Assembly (NCBI GenBank): GCA_936432065.2
Contig: OW386285.2
Span: forward strand, 369,955,249 to 370,019,248
Length of the DNA stretch: 64,000 nt
Direction of reading: 5' to 3'
From: Rutpela maculata
Lineage: Eukaryota > Arthropoda > Insecta > Coleoptera > Cerambycidae
Below the pieces are notes generated by a model that was given only the letters and a program-made list of their open reading frames with translations, did not search any database and was not told where the DNA came from. This document shows positions 11,622 through 22,689 of this stretch, in pieces. Position 1 is the stretch's first letter. The number at the start of each line of letters is the position of its first letter. A program made the translations under genes and the position numbers.

Positions 11622-13025
11622 TTACATGAACGTTTGTTCTGGGAAGTTCAGCATTGGATCGAAACTGTCGTTGAGAGTCATTGTTTGTATTTGGTTTGAT
11701 ATTTGGTCGAATTGGTCTATTTGTTGTGTTGGAGTATCCGTGGGGTACTCCGGATCTAAGCGAACATCCTGAGGATTAGCAGTATAATCCTCCTGTAGTG
11801 TTTGAGAATTAGCAGTATAATTCTCGTACTGCTCATATTGAGAATTAGCCGTATAGTTATCTGAAAAGTTTTGAGCGTTGCCTGAATCGTAATTTTCATA
11901 ACTATCACTTACGTTTTGATAATCGGATGAGTAGTCATATTGATTATAGTTACATTGATTTTCATAATTGTCATAAGGTTCGTAATTCAAATGATGAGCT
12001 TTTTGCTGGTTAAAGCGATTAAAATTTGGGTTAGGTTAGATAGCTGATGGTCGCTGTTGCATAAAATTAGGGATCGGCCTTATGGCTGAGGGCCTGTTTT
12101 GCTGTGATTGATTTGGCTGATTATTTTGAGGGAATGTCCTCTGACTAAATTGATTATTACTAGGTTGTGCGAAGTTTTGATGAGAAAAATTTTGTGAGTT
12201 TGGGTTTCCTTGGAAACTTGGTCTCTGGAAGTTTTGAGACTGTTGCCTTGTGCGGCATTCGCTTAATATATGTCCATTCCGTTTACAGAAGGAACAAAAC
12301 TTTTGTTGCAAATTGGGACCTTGTGGTCGCTTTTGTTGAATTACTGGATTTTTGACCGGACTATTTTTTGGGAATTTTTGTTGTTCAAAATAAGAGAGTT
12401 GTAGCTCTCTACGAATTCTAATAATTGCGTTCATTATAGTCGGAGGGTTGCTGGCAAGTATTATTCTGCCTAGATTTGGTTCTAGACCCGTTAACAAATT
12501 ATTTAATGTCATAGTTTCGATCAGGTTTGTTTGCGCGGTTCTTTGCTCTGAGGTTAAATTTTGTTTTTGCACTGCAGCGTGCATTTTTGCATTGTGCGTT
12601 TGTAGACGCGAAACAAATGTTAATGCGGATTCACCAGGCAATTGGTGAATTCGTTGTAGGTCTTGGATAGGAGCTGTTAAATCTCTAGAGTCACTGAAGT
12701 GGGTTTCTAGAAGTGCTTTAATTTCTGGCCACGTGGCAGGGTTGCGCGAATTTATAAGTTCGGCAGCTTTACCTTTTAGTTTATTTTTGATATGCACTGT
12801 TAACAAGATTTTCTGGTCATGAATTGCCATGCGTTGGGCACACTGACATGAGTTTAAGAAAGTTTGGAGGTTGATGGCGTTACCATCGAACTCCGGAATT
12901 AACGAAAAAATTTCTGAGAGTTTGTAAGGCTCTACCTCGTGCTCGACTTGCTCTGGTTGCTCGGCTGGTGTCGGCACTACTGGTTGAACTGGTTGAACTG
13001 TCTCTGGTTGAGCTCCGTCTGGCAT
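11622..13025 (-). pseudogene. gag: Errantivirus Gag with one in-frame stop (copy 1)
   Basis: Capsid/nucleocapsid precursor. The ATG at 13025 starts MPDGAQPETVQPVQP, then comes the capsid-like region (EPYKLSEIFSLIPEFDGN, LQTFLNSCQCAQ). A CCHC zinc knuckle (CSFCKRNGHILSEC) follows, then an Asn/Gln/Tyr-rich C-terminus. The stop TAG... frame is otherwise open: a single C-to-T type change turns the Gln codon seen in copy 2 into TAA at 12036-12038, and the same frame continues to 11622. Unlike copy 2, this copy keeps a proper ATG. Function by family knowledge and motifs; the stop is read directly. Confidence 0.92.
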
Positions 13026-13340
13026 TTTGCTTTGTTGTTTGGAAATTTTTTGAACTAAAATTGGTTGCGTATCAGCAGTATGATACGGAAATTAAATTAA
13101 AATAGCTTGTTATGTTACTTACGTTAATAAATTGTGTATTAACTGTATAATACACAGTCGTTTCGTGAATACGAAAATAAATAACTTAAAATTAGAATTG
13201 TTGCGTTGTAGCTTGTAAAGGATTTGTTTGATAACAGAATTGGCTTTGTTCGCCGAGTGTATTAGCGGTATAATACACGTAAATAATTCTGAGAAATAAT
13301 AATTGTAAAATGAAATAAAATAACGAGATGACTTAAAATG

Positions 13341-13346
13341 ACTTAC
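13341..13346 (-). other. Predicted leader splice donor (copy 1)
   Basis: Complement is GTAAGT. ATGs at 13363 and 13357 lie just upstream in the leader, and the last complete codon leaves two bases before the donor, matching the env acceptor at 6366-6367. Confidence 0.6.
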
Positions 13347-13532
13347 GTCAATTTCATCTCCATGAGTAGGTTCTTCGTCCGTCGAGGGATTGGGATCCGC
13401 CACCACCAGTGAGGAAGGTCTCCTTGTTCTCGCAGATGTACACGCACAAATTAGGCACCTTCTGCAGATGTTGTCCTTGTTCTTTTGCGCTTCACTACCA
13501 GTTAGGCTTCTTGTTCTGATGATATTTACGGA

Positions 13533-13549
13533 TCCTACCGACTGCGCCA
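13533..13549 (-). other. Primer binding site, tRNA-Ser (copy 1)
   Basis: Complement reads TGGCGCAGTCGGTAGGA one base inside the 5' LTR. It is complementary to the 3' end of insect tRNA-Ser, the primer known for the 17.6/297 group. Confidence 0.85.
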
Positions 13550-13550
13550 A

Positions 13551-13911
13551 TGTTAGATCACGGTTCACATGAATGACTTTTTAAAAACTTTTATTTACTT
13601 AAATGGAGCCAACGTTGGCTCTTGGAGGAGGAATATAATAATAATTAGAAGTGTTTCATTTAAGTGAGTTTAATAACTGACTTTACAAAGCATGTCTAGT
13701 CGTATTTATAACATACAGAGTCTACATAAGCAAAATAAAGAACAAAAGAAATGCAATTCGACATTCAGCATAAAATGTGAGAAACAAAGGTGAAACATAA
13801 TATCTCAAAGATAAGCGATTAATAAGAGAAGTCGTTATCATGTAATATGATATACCTGTGAAGGTTTGTTATGACTAAGTCTTGGTAATAAGCGTATAAT
13901 TTTATATAACA
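13551..13911 (-). repeat. 5' LTR of copy 1 (361 bp)
   Basis: Near-identical to 3924-4285. Contains a TATA-like element (complement TATAAATACG, near 13702-13711). Confidence 0.93.
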
Positions 13912-14780
13912 TACATACATCGAGGCTTTCTAAACATTTTTGTTTTTTGGAATTTTTTTGTAACTTGCAAATTTTCCGAGTTATAGACAGTTTTTCACGA
14001 TAAATAATGTACTACATTTTTGTAAATTAAAAAGGAAAACTTTTCACATTTTCAATTTAAAAATTATATTTAACCTTTAAAAATAGTATAACTATATAGG
14101 TTTCATATTTTTTTATAATAATATATGTACATTACGCTCATTTTTCGAATTTTATGTATTTTTTAATGTGCAAAAATTGTAATTACATTATTTATCGTGA
14201 AAAACTGCCTGTAACTCGGAAAATTAGCAAGTTACAAAAAAATTTCAAGACACAAAAAATATTTAGAAGGCCTCAAGCATTCGTATGACTGTTTTCAAAT
14301 TTTTAAATTACATGTTTTTAAAGCGCTACAATTTCAAAATGTTTTTCCGGAAGAACTCGATGAAAACGCATTTTACAGAAAAGTTGCAAAAAAAGTCTTG
14401 CATTTCGATAATACATATTCACGTGAATTTTTTCAGATTTTTTTTCCAACTTTTATATTTCTCCTTCTCCAGTTTTAGCAATTTTAGAGTGGCCACATCT
14501 CGAAAAATATGCATTTTTCGAAAAAATTCACAAGAGTAAAAACATCTTATTTTGGGCAAAAAAAGGTAAATATATTGTTTTTTTTTTTTTTCATTTTGAC
14601 CTAATTCTACAAGTTACGGAACCCGTGATTTCTACCTCTTCCGATCATTTCCTACTCTAATATTTTTTTCAACTTTTTTGCTAACCTCATTACAAACACG
14701 TTGCACAAGATTTCATCAAAATCCATTCATTAGCACTCAAATTAGAGATTTTGGTAATTTTAGCGCTCCGTTGACTGGAC

Positions 14781-15122
14781 ACTAGCTGTGTCACTAATGA
14801 CCGCAACTGTCACCTATTTAATCATGATTTATAATTATAATGAAACATTACTGCCAGTAATGTCTAATAACAATAAAATTCTGATAATAGTGAAACTTTG
14901 TAATAGCTACTTCATATTTAGGCTTCCATTGAGTATTGAGTATTAAACTAAAAAAACTTTTGTTTTTTCATTATGATATGGTTACTCGTTAGGTACTCAT
15001 TGCGCGTCGGAAATCGTCGTGTTTCGAATCGACTCCTGTCAGTACATATTATCTATGTACGTATAGTTAAACCTATCTGATTGAATAGAACTTTATATAT
15101 TTGTGTTAGTATTATTAAAGAC
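14781..15122. other. No recognised feature
   Basis: AT-rich spacer between the split MITE and the hAT-type element. Nothing recognised. Confidence 0.5.
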
Positions 15123-15130
15123 ATTGTATT

Positions 15131-16630
15131 CAGAGCTGGGCGAGTACACGGATACTTTACTCGTATTTTGTACTCGAGTACTAAAATTACTCTTTTTTAA
15201 TTATTCGTAAGTACTTTTTGGTTTAGAGGACTTAATACTCGTATTTGCAGCACATTAAAAATTACTCGTACAAAGTATTCGTCAAAAATTGTTACTTTCC
15301 ACGAGTACTCAACCCCCTCTATTTCTCTGGTACAGTAGTCTCAGAGATTTAGTTTACTTTAGTGTGCAGTTATTAGTTTACCACTAAGGGCTCAGGCACT
15401 AACTAGTCAATTGTCATCTGTCGTCAGCTCAGCAGTGTATATTATATATATATATGATATTATACAGGGGGTCTCACTTTTTATTAGCATGATTTCATTA
15501 GGTAAAAGACCTATTTTTGAGAATAAAAGTGTCCATAATCATCGATCCTAAGATGCTTCGTTTCTGTGACACAGGGCATTGTATTTGTAAATACATTTTT
15601 ATTATTATTATTTTTTAAAATAACCGCTCGCAAAAAGTTCGTGATATTGCTGCGAATGACTTCTTTGAGAGGAAATAATTCAATACTGAAAACCTTTGAT
15701 TGCCTATTATTACCAATTGAGAAGATACAAAGACGGAGAGATATTTACTATTCATGAAACTTAAGAAAAAATTATCTCCGAATTGAAATTTTGCAAATAT
15801 TTTCAAAAAATATTAAACAGCATTCAATTTTATTTAGAAAATGCCCTTTTGCCAGAAATCGATAGGACGCATCGTTTTCAAGAAAAAGCGACAATACTGA
15901 TTAGAAGCCAAATCATGATTTTACATTGTCTTATTTATTATTTTATTTTACTTTATTTACTTTCGGGATAACATTGAATGCCAATTTTTCGAAAATGTGT
16001 GGAAAATTTCAATTCGGGGAACATTTTTTATTATTAAAATAAATCATAAATACCCCTCTATTTTCGCGACCAGAAATAATATAATAGATAGGTGATGATT
16101 TTCAGTATTGAATTATTTGCTACGAAATACTAAGTCATTCGCGGCAATATCACAATTTTTTTATGAGCGATTATTTACAAAAGTGATAATAAGGAGCAAC
16201 GTTTGAAGAGAGTTATTACAAAATGAGGTCGTCTATGAAGTTCTGCTAATAAAAAGTGAGATGTCCTCTGCCTATGTTATAAATAATAATGTTTTTATTT
16301 TCTGTGAACCATAATGCCTAATGGTTATTTCGTTAAATTTATTTAAAAGGTTTTATTTTATTTTAAACTTGACTGAGTGTATTTTTATCTGTTCTTATCT
16401 ATATAGTTAAAAAATTCTATCTAAAGACTATGAAGAGAAAATATTAACTTATTTGGTTATGGTTACTCGTACTCGTTACTCGAATTCATGATGGTTTTGC
16501 GAGTATTACTCGTACTTATACTTTCTTATTAATAAAATACTTATGAGTATTGTACTCATAAGTAAAATGAATCGGGTACTCGTACTCGAATTTTTGCAAG
16601 TACTTTTTTTTGATACTCGGCACAGCTCTG
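15131..16630. mobile_element. Nonautonomous hAT-type element
   Basis: Ends are CAGAGCTGGGCGAGTAC and GATACTCGGCACAGCTCTG, imperfect TIRs of hAT type. An exact 8 bp duplication ATTGTATT flanks it at 15123-15130 and 16631-16638. The subterminal regions are full of short ACTCGTA/TACTCGAGTA motifs in both orientations, as expected for transposase-binding repeats. No transposase is visible. Another palindrome sits inside at 15465-16270. Confidence 0.86.
15465..16270. mobile_element. Palindromic element nested in the hAT element
   Basis: Outer ends CAGGGGGTCTCACTTTTTA and TAAAAAGTGAGATGTCCTCTG pair. Further matches go inward, such as AATTCAATACTGAAAA (near 15676) with TTTTCAGTATTGAATT (near 16101), and a block near 15775 with one near 16010. 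TA precedes the left end. Open frames inside follow the palindrome and look non-coding. Confidence 0.68.
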
Positions 16631-16638
16631 ATTGTATT

Positions 16639-17100
16639 CTATAAAATGGCGGAGGATCTGGTGATAATCTAATAATAATATAATTAATAATATTCAAATT
16701 TTTAGTCTGGGAATAGTTCACAGCAATAAGGCGGCTATCGTAATACCTCCATACCTTCAGCATTGGCCATTTCAACCACACATTTAAGAAAAACACTGGT
16801 CAAATTGAAAACCTTCTTTTTAAAATTTTTTGAAGTCGGTGGAATACAAAGAACCATATATGACTATATCCAAGTATTATCTCTTATGTTCCGAGCAAAT
16901 ACGAAAACGAAGAGTATAGTGCGCCATTACTAAAACCATAACAACTCTCGCAAAAAAACACTTTCATATTATTGTATTAATCATTGAATTTTGAATAACT
17001 TTCAAAATGTCTGTCTGTCTATCCGTCTGTCGCGTTTCAAGACGGAAAAAACCGATTGTATTGAAATTTGAATAGTTAGTTAGTGCTAGTTAGAGGAGCA
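16639..17100. other. No recognised gene; short CTGT-rich run
   Basis: Contains a short CTGTCTGTCTATCCGTCTG run near 17011, otherwise nothing recognised. Confidence 0.45.
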
Positions 17101-17490
17101 ACCCAATTGATTGATTGATTTACCAGCATGTGGTAGGCATTGCTGCCACTCCAACTGGGCCTGCTACGTCCACGCTGGGTTGGATTAGGGTCATACTTGC
17201 TAGTAGCGAAAGCCACATGGCGCATAGTAAAGGAATGTGGGATAGGAGGTGTAGGTATTTGTGAGATGCGTTACCGCATTGTGTCGTGAGGGAGCGTTTA
17301 AGCTCCCTTTTTTGTGTTTTTGGTTCTGGACTTCTTCTGGGTCTTTTTGTAAAATATGCTGCCATGTTGTGTCGTGATATGGAGTGTTTATGCTCCTCTA
17401 TCTGTGTTTCTGCTTCTTCGAACCTTCTTTTTCCGAGTCTTCTGATACCTCAATTTCCGATGCTGGGTTGGATTTGGGTCATGCTTGTTG

Positions 17491-17766
17491 TCAGCAGTGA
17501 GAGCCACATGACGCATGGTACAGGATTGGGGGATGGACAGTGTAGCTGTTTGTGAAATGCGTTGCCGCATTGTGTTCGTGATATTTAATGTTTATGCTCC
17601 TCTTTTTTGTTTCTGCTTTTACAAATTCTTTCTCTCCTTCTGAGTCGTCTGATTCCTCCGTTACTGGTTCTGGTAGAGTATGTATCGCTGCAAATTCTTT
17701 GTGGGATTCATGTTTGCCCCTCGCTTTTCTTTCCCAGTATGTTTGATCCTTTCCAAGTTTGTTCAT
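17491..17766 (-). pseudogene. Coding remnant in repeat A2
   Basis: Starts MNKLGKDQTYWERKARGK and runs into an acidic stretch (TEESDDSEGEKEF). It corresponds to the second half of the remnant at 9993-10671. The part homologous to 10327-10608 is missing, so this copy is truncated. Function unknown. Confidence 0.38.
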
Positions 17767-17917
17767 GATCCTCTCGATTGCTGTTTTGCCCGTGTAACCT
17801 GGTCTCCCTATTTTTGTTTATTGCTGTTCAGTGTTAGGGTATGTTGGGTCCGCTGTATTGAATTTAGCGGGGTTCTAGTTCGTTGATGGATCCAGCATTG
17901 GTTTTCGGTCGAGTGCT

Positions 17918-18312
17918 CGGTCTTTGTCGCCTTGTTTTTCACTTCTTTGCACTGAGAGATTTAATCACCCGTGTTAGTCAAATATTAGCTATATCACTTA
18001 ATTGTTGTTGTGCTGATATGTACCACTCTATGTAGAACTTTTCACTTAACAACGGTCTTTGTCACCCTGTTATTCACTTCTTTGCACTGAGAGATTTAAT
18101 CACCCGTGTTAGTTAAATATTAGCTATATCACTTAATTGTTGTTGTGCTGATATGTACCACTCTATGTAGAACTTTTTACTTAACAACGGTCTTTGTCGC
18201 CCTGTTTTTCACTTCTTTGCACTGAGAGATTTAATCACCCATATTAATTAAATATTGGCTATATCACTTAATTGTTGTTATGCTAATATGTACCACTACA
18301 CTACATTTTCTT
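17918..18312. repeat. Tandem repeat, 135 bp unit, about 2.9 copies
   Basis: The motif CGGTCTTTGTC recurs at 17918, 18053 and 18188, exactly 135 bp apart, followed each time by CTTCTTTGCACTGAGAGATT and TATCACTTAATTGTTGTT. A degraded relative may lie near 18815-18925. It sits toward the 5' side of the minus-strand repeat. Confidence 0.88.
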
Positions 18313-18964
18313 TTCTCAACGAGCGTAATTTTGACCTGAAAAACCTCACTTAACAATTCACCCAAGAAAACATACTTCAAGAGTAACGTATTTTATTATT
18401 ACAGGTTCAGTCTAAATTAAATTCGTTTGAGTACTCTTCATCATGAAAAAAGAATTATTTGAAGGTTATCACAAGAGATCTACATGACCACACTTCACGA
18501 AGAATACGCTATTGGTTACTTCGGGTATAATCTGATTATTATTTGTACTGTTGACCTAATAGTACGCCTATAGTTGTTTTTATATTTCTGCTGGAGGAAA
18601 GTTATTTGTTAGAATATTTGTAGGTTATTACCGATCCTTTATTTATTGGTATCCGCCAGAGTTTATTTGTCTAGGAACTATCGAGTGTTTAAAGTATAGA
18701 TACGGTTTATAAGTGGTAGTGATAGAATATAGGGTGTAAACTTATCTCTTTTAAATGCCTGATGCATGTCTATGATTTATTGTTCCCTATGCTCTGCTTT
18801 TCGAGAATTCCACTTTCACTTATGCACTGATCGATTTTTAATCACACGTGTTAATTAGATATTAGCTATATCACTTAACTATTGTAATGTTAATCCATAT
18901 CACTTTTCGCGAAATTTTTCACTTAACACACCAACGTAATTTCATTCTATCTCGACTTTGAATC

Positions 18965-19733
18965 GGGTTTTCACGTAAATTTGTCGCAGCGTTTTTAAAA
19001 GCGCCTGTTCTGTTTGAAACCACTAAACAAACTCCAGAATGTTCTACAATTATATAGAATATAAATGTTTACATCTAATTTTTGGTTTATTAAATATATA
19101 AAAATATCGTATTTATACGTATTTATTCGTTTAAAGATGCCTCAGAACGGAGCTAGAGGAAATAAATTAAGTGAAATTTATTTTTCAGACTAATCGCCGA
19201 GCGGATTAAGAGATTTATTCATCTCATCTCAAGATCGTTTTACTAATCACTTACTACATCGTCCTGAGGTTTATAAAAATACTTCCTCTTTAGAAATGAG
19301 TTATAAATAAACTTTATATAAATATCATATTTTGATATATACTTGTGCTCTAAAAATTATTCACATAAATCATGCTTGAAATATTTATTGGAATAACCTT
19401 TTGAACTTTCCACTAATAAATAAAGCAGCATGCACATGAAAAAGGAACAATGTTATATTGTTGAGTATGTTCATTTTTAACACAACGGAAAACATTGAAG
19501 CTCATGAAACTAAATGGACATGTCACAACGTGAGCTGATTGGGAAATATCGGATCCACTTATCATGGCGTTCTTGTATATACGGTCAGAGTATAGTCACG
19601 TAAAACTAACATTTATTTATGTTTTTGCCATTTGTAAATAATAGAACTTAAATATAAAGAATATTTAATTTATTTTATGTCATATTATTTTATTATTGTT
19701 TTTATTGCTTAGTTACTAACTATATAATAGTGT
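18965..19733. other. No recognised feature
   Basis: AT-rich, without persuasive open frames or repeat partners. Confidence 0.45.
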
Positions 19734-19790
19734 ACTTTATACCCTTGCGGGCATAAAGTGCATTTCACGGCCCGCACGGGTACAAAGACA
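19734..19790. repeat. GC-rich hairpin downstream of recombinase
   Basis: CTTTATACCCTTGCGGG (from 19735) pairs with CCCGCACGGGTACAAAG (to 19787), 15 of 17 positions. A smaller nested palindrome ACTTTATACCC/GGGCATAAAGT lies at 19734-19759. It stands out from very AT-rich surroundings and shares GGGCATAAA with the hairpin at 21052. Confidence 0.7.
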
Positions 19791-19974
19791 AAAAAAACAT
19801 TTTTTGATTAACTTATTAATAAACTTTATTAATTACAAAATATGAAATTAAAGTATTATGTAAATAATCTACTTAACTTTATATGAATTCACATTACACT
19901 GGCAATTCTGGAAGGATCCGTTGATTGTTAGATTGCCTGCAGCAAATGTTGATTCATGTTTCATTGTCTGGGTA

Positions 19975-20891
19975 TCAAGTTCCTGTAAGGAAAAGCCAGC
20001 ATCCTGAAACTGCATTTTTTGAAGATATACTGTCCTCTAAATATCCTTCAGCAACCGACGTACTCTTCCATCCACCATGGCGCTTCAACGTGGTCATACT
20101 GGCTCCAGCCTCTGCCAAACGAATTGCCGATGTTCGACGCAGACAGTGTCGTGTATACTTATCAGGATCGCTCAAGCCCATATTTCGCAATGATGGACAG
20201 GATTTTTCCCAATGTGTTTTTTCCAACTGGCTGTACAGTACAGCGACCTTGTCTATAGGTCAGAAAAAGTCTTTTTGCTGAACAACGATGTAGTCGTAAA
20301 GACATGTAGTCTCTTATCAGCTTCAAACTGTTCATTTCGTCTTCGTCAACAATGGTAAAAACGCCCTTTTTATCGGTTTTTGTCTCTTACCTCGAAAACT
20401 GATTTTCTATCTCCTACGTGAGTAAGTAGCATATTCACAAGTTCTTGTCGTCGACATCCACCAATTACACCAAGTGTTAATGCAATTTTGTTCATTAAAA
20501 ACATCTCATTCGGTGCCTCATGAATAAATTTTAAAACATCTCTTGACAGAACTTTAGACTTTTTTGGCTGGTATTCTTTTGACTGTTGCTTCAAATATTC
20601 GCTTAACTTATGGTAATTAGCGATGTTAATATTCTTATTTACCATTAAAGTCTTCTTTACCATTCAATATTTGGACCATAAGGAAGTCGAAGAAAATGTT
20701 TAAGCGAGATCGCCGAAGTATGCAAGCAGCGCAGTTTCATCAATATGTTCTACACAGTTTTCTGCCATCCAGTTTGGTAATTTGTCATATTCTCTGTTGT
20801 AGGCGTCTCTCGATTTATTTGGCAGCAAGTTTTGTGTTGCTTTTTCTGCTTTTTTTGCAGTTTCGTCACGAATTTCAAAACGTTTCTGCAT
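19975..20891 (-). pseudogene. Tyrosine recombinase, Crypton-like (decayed)
   Basis: Would encode a tyrosine recombinase of the intronless arthropod family resembling Cryptons. In order on the minus strand there is an N-terminal SAM-like part (NLLPNKSRDAYNREYDKL), then LSEYLKQQSKEYQPKKSKVL. The first catalytic Arg lies in GVIGGCRRQELVNM, His-x-x-Arg in HCLRRTSAIRLAEAG, and HGGWKSTSVAEGY carries the His/Trp position and the nucleophilic Tyr. Two in-frame stops occur near 20698 and 20665. A frame change follows near 20370 and another near 20180, so it is inactive. All catalytic residues are still readable. Hairpins at 19734 and 21052 bracket the gene. Family assignment is from motif recognition, not a search. 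Confidence 0.82.
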
Positions 20892-21051
20892 TTTGACTTT
20901 TTAAGTTTGACAGCTAGCAAAATTTGTTTATTCAACAAATAAATAAAGCATTTCCCTAGCAACGGTATGATAAAGAATTTTTTTAAATAATATTGTGGTT
21001 ACAATAACGAACTAGTATGACATAAAAGTTTGTATGCACCGCTGGAATGAA

Positions 21052-21134
21052 TAGATGTTTATGCCCTCGGGCGACTTACAAACCCAGAGGCCCCCGGGTT
21101 TGTAAGATCGACGCCCTCAGGGCATAAACATCTA
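21052..21134. repeat. 83 bp GC-rich hairpin upstream of recombinase
   Basis: TAGATGTTTATGCCCT pairs with AGGGCATAAACATCTA, and an inner CTTACAAACCC pairs with GGGTTTGTAAG. Near-perfect palindrome with a short loop. It shares GGGCATAAA with the hairpin at 19734. Confidence 0.82.
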
Positions 21135-22255
21135 CTTAATTCCCTTGATACATAAATAACTATGGTTCGCTCAGCGATGCGATGGTATTTTTGCTTTTTT
21201 AGAAAAGTTTATTATAAGTTATAAGAGAAATGATGTGATTTTGTGACTTGTTGCCTCGAATGTGTAAGTCATAAAGCTTCAATGTCGACCTAATTTACCC
21301 GCAATAAAATCACAAGTAAGACGTAATATTGGCTGGAACCTAATTTAATGTTGGGTCAATACAGATGTATTGAAATTATAAAAAATATTGGGTTGATATC
21401 AATAAATTAAAAAAATGGTATGCCTATGTTGTTCATATTTTATTTGTAATCATTCCAGTTCATTGCATGTAGACGCAATGTTGATAAATATCTATAAACG
21501 TTATGATAATATATGATCTACATTGATCCTATGTTTATTATGTCCTATCTAAACTATACCGCATATTTTTTTTATTTATTTATTACTTTTTTTTATCGAA
21601 CTCTCTGTAAAATCATACTGTTTACTCAATATTTTAAAATACAAATCAACATTGACTTTAAAGTATTGAAAAAATCATATTGATATCACGGTGTTATATA
21701 TTTTTTGGTGATATTTTACTAAAAATATCTTAGTAACTATCAATATATCGGAAACTTTTACATTTTGTGCCGCCCCTCACCACTAATTTATGGCAATAAA
21801 TATTTATTTTGCATTAGTTGAACCCTGAATAACATATGGCATTCTAGGATGGGGTGCCACTAGCCATCTAAAAAAAAAATGACATTATGTGGAAAGAAAT
21901 CTTAGAAATGTTTCCAAAATCTAACACTTACCCAAGAGCGATAATAATGGATATGCTACAAATATATTTTTTTAGCATAATATCTATCCAACACGGAAAT
22001 AAACAAATGCTGTCCTTTTGCCATTATCAATAAGAAACCCATAATAAAAATAGAGCAATAATACCTACAGCAATAAACAATAGAACAAATAAATCATATG
22101 TATTTATTATCCAGATTATACAATATATTACCAACCGAACTGCAAAAAATCAATTCTTTAAAAAAATACTAAAAAATATATATTGCCTTAAAATATTTGT
22201 TTCAAATTTATAACATGCAAAAATTAGAGAAAATATATATTTTATTAAATATACA
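21135..22255. other. No recognised feature
   Basis: Strongly AT-rich. No convincing gene, RNA or repeat. Confidence 0.45.
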
Positions 22256-22310
22256 ATGTGTCCCACTTTTCACGGTAGCTCTGTTGTTATTCATCCAATT
22301 TCAACCAAAT
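22256..22310 (+). repeat. Possible TIR, partner at 34556-34612
   Basis: Reads TACAATGTGTCCCACTTTTC followed by ACGGTA. The inverted form of 34556-34612 reads TACAGTGTATCCCACTCTTC then ACGGTA. TA precedes this end. Matching fades after about 60 bases. It may be a mariner-like end. Confidence 0.45.
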
Positions 22311-22689
22311 TTGAATCGATTCAAAGATCTTTATTATACTTATTTTGAGTAAAATAAAACTTGTTTCAGTAACTGGCATGCATTTTTATTAAAAAAAAAA
22401 CATTTTCGAAAGTGCTATATATTAAATAATGAATAACTTGGAAACGAATTGTTTTTCGAAAGTCATTCCTCAATATCTATTTAAAATCACTTCTTCTATC
22501 ACCCACTGACATCGTCAAAGCGTTTAAAGTTTCCCTTTTCACGTTTTTCTTGAATGACTCGAAAACTACGACCTCTAGCGTATCTAGTATCTATATATAA
22601 AATTAAACTGAATAAATTTTTTTACAAATAAGTTTCTATTCATTTTTTTTTCTAGGATTAATACTTTACGAAACACAGAGGGTGGAATT

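Larger units (their letters stand above)
3924..13911 (-). mobile_element. Errantivirus-type Ty3/gypsy element, copy 1 (defective)
   Basis: A 9988 bp LTR element on the minus strand: LTR, tRNA-Ser primer site, leader with splice donor, gag, pol, env, polypurine tract, LTR. The ends are TG...CA and a TACA duplication lies on both sides (3920-3923, 13912-13915). The LTRs differ by about five substitutions and one indel, so it is fairly recent. Gag has an in-frame stop, pol at least three frameshifts plus a 1476 bp insertion, env two single-base insertions. The internal part is very close to copy 2 at 25942-34315, but the LTRs are only partly alike. Confidence 0.93.
3401..14780. mobile_element. 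Palindromic MITE split by errantivirus copy 1
   Basis: With 3924-13911 and one TACA duplication removed, the flanks form a ~1.4 kb palindrome. The left arm is 3401-3923 plus 13912-14010, the right arm 14186-14780, and the loop about 175 bp. Matching blocks include TAGCGCTTTAAAAACATG (near 3874) against CATGTTTTTAAAGCGCTA (near 14310), and the CGATAAATAATG/CATTATTTATCG inner ends. The outer ends read GTACAGTCAATGG and CCGTTGACTGGAC. TA precedes the left end (3399-3400); the right flank reads AC, so the duplication is imperfect. No coding content. Confidence 0.78.
17104..18960 (-). mobile_element. Non-LTR-like repeat, copy A2
   Basis: Same family as 9888-11363. It starts with the TTGATTGATTGATTTACCAGC tail junction and shares the CCACGCTGGGTTGGA and GAGATGCGTTACCGCATT blocks. 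It differs by an internal duplication of about 300 bp (17160-17250 is repeated at 17462-17530) and by a 135 bp tandem array at 17918-18312. Similarity to copy A1 resumes after the array (GAGCGTAATTT..ACCTGAAAA) to about 18500, then fades. The right edge near 18960 is approximate. I could not find a target duplication. Confidence 0.62.

Noticed and set aside
15566..15971. Open frames inside the hAT element as a transposase
   Set aside because: No hAT motifs; the frames fall on the nested palindrome.
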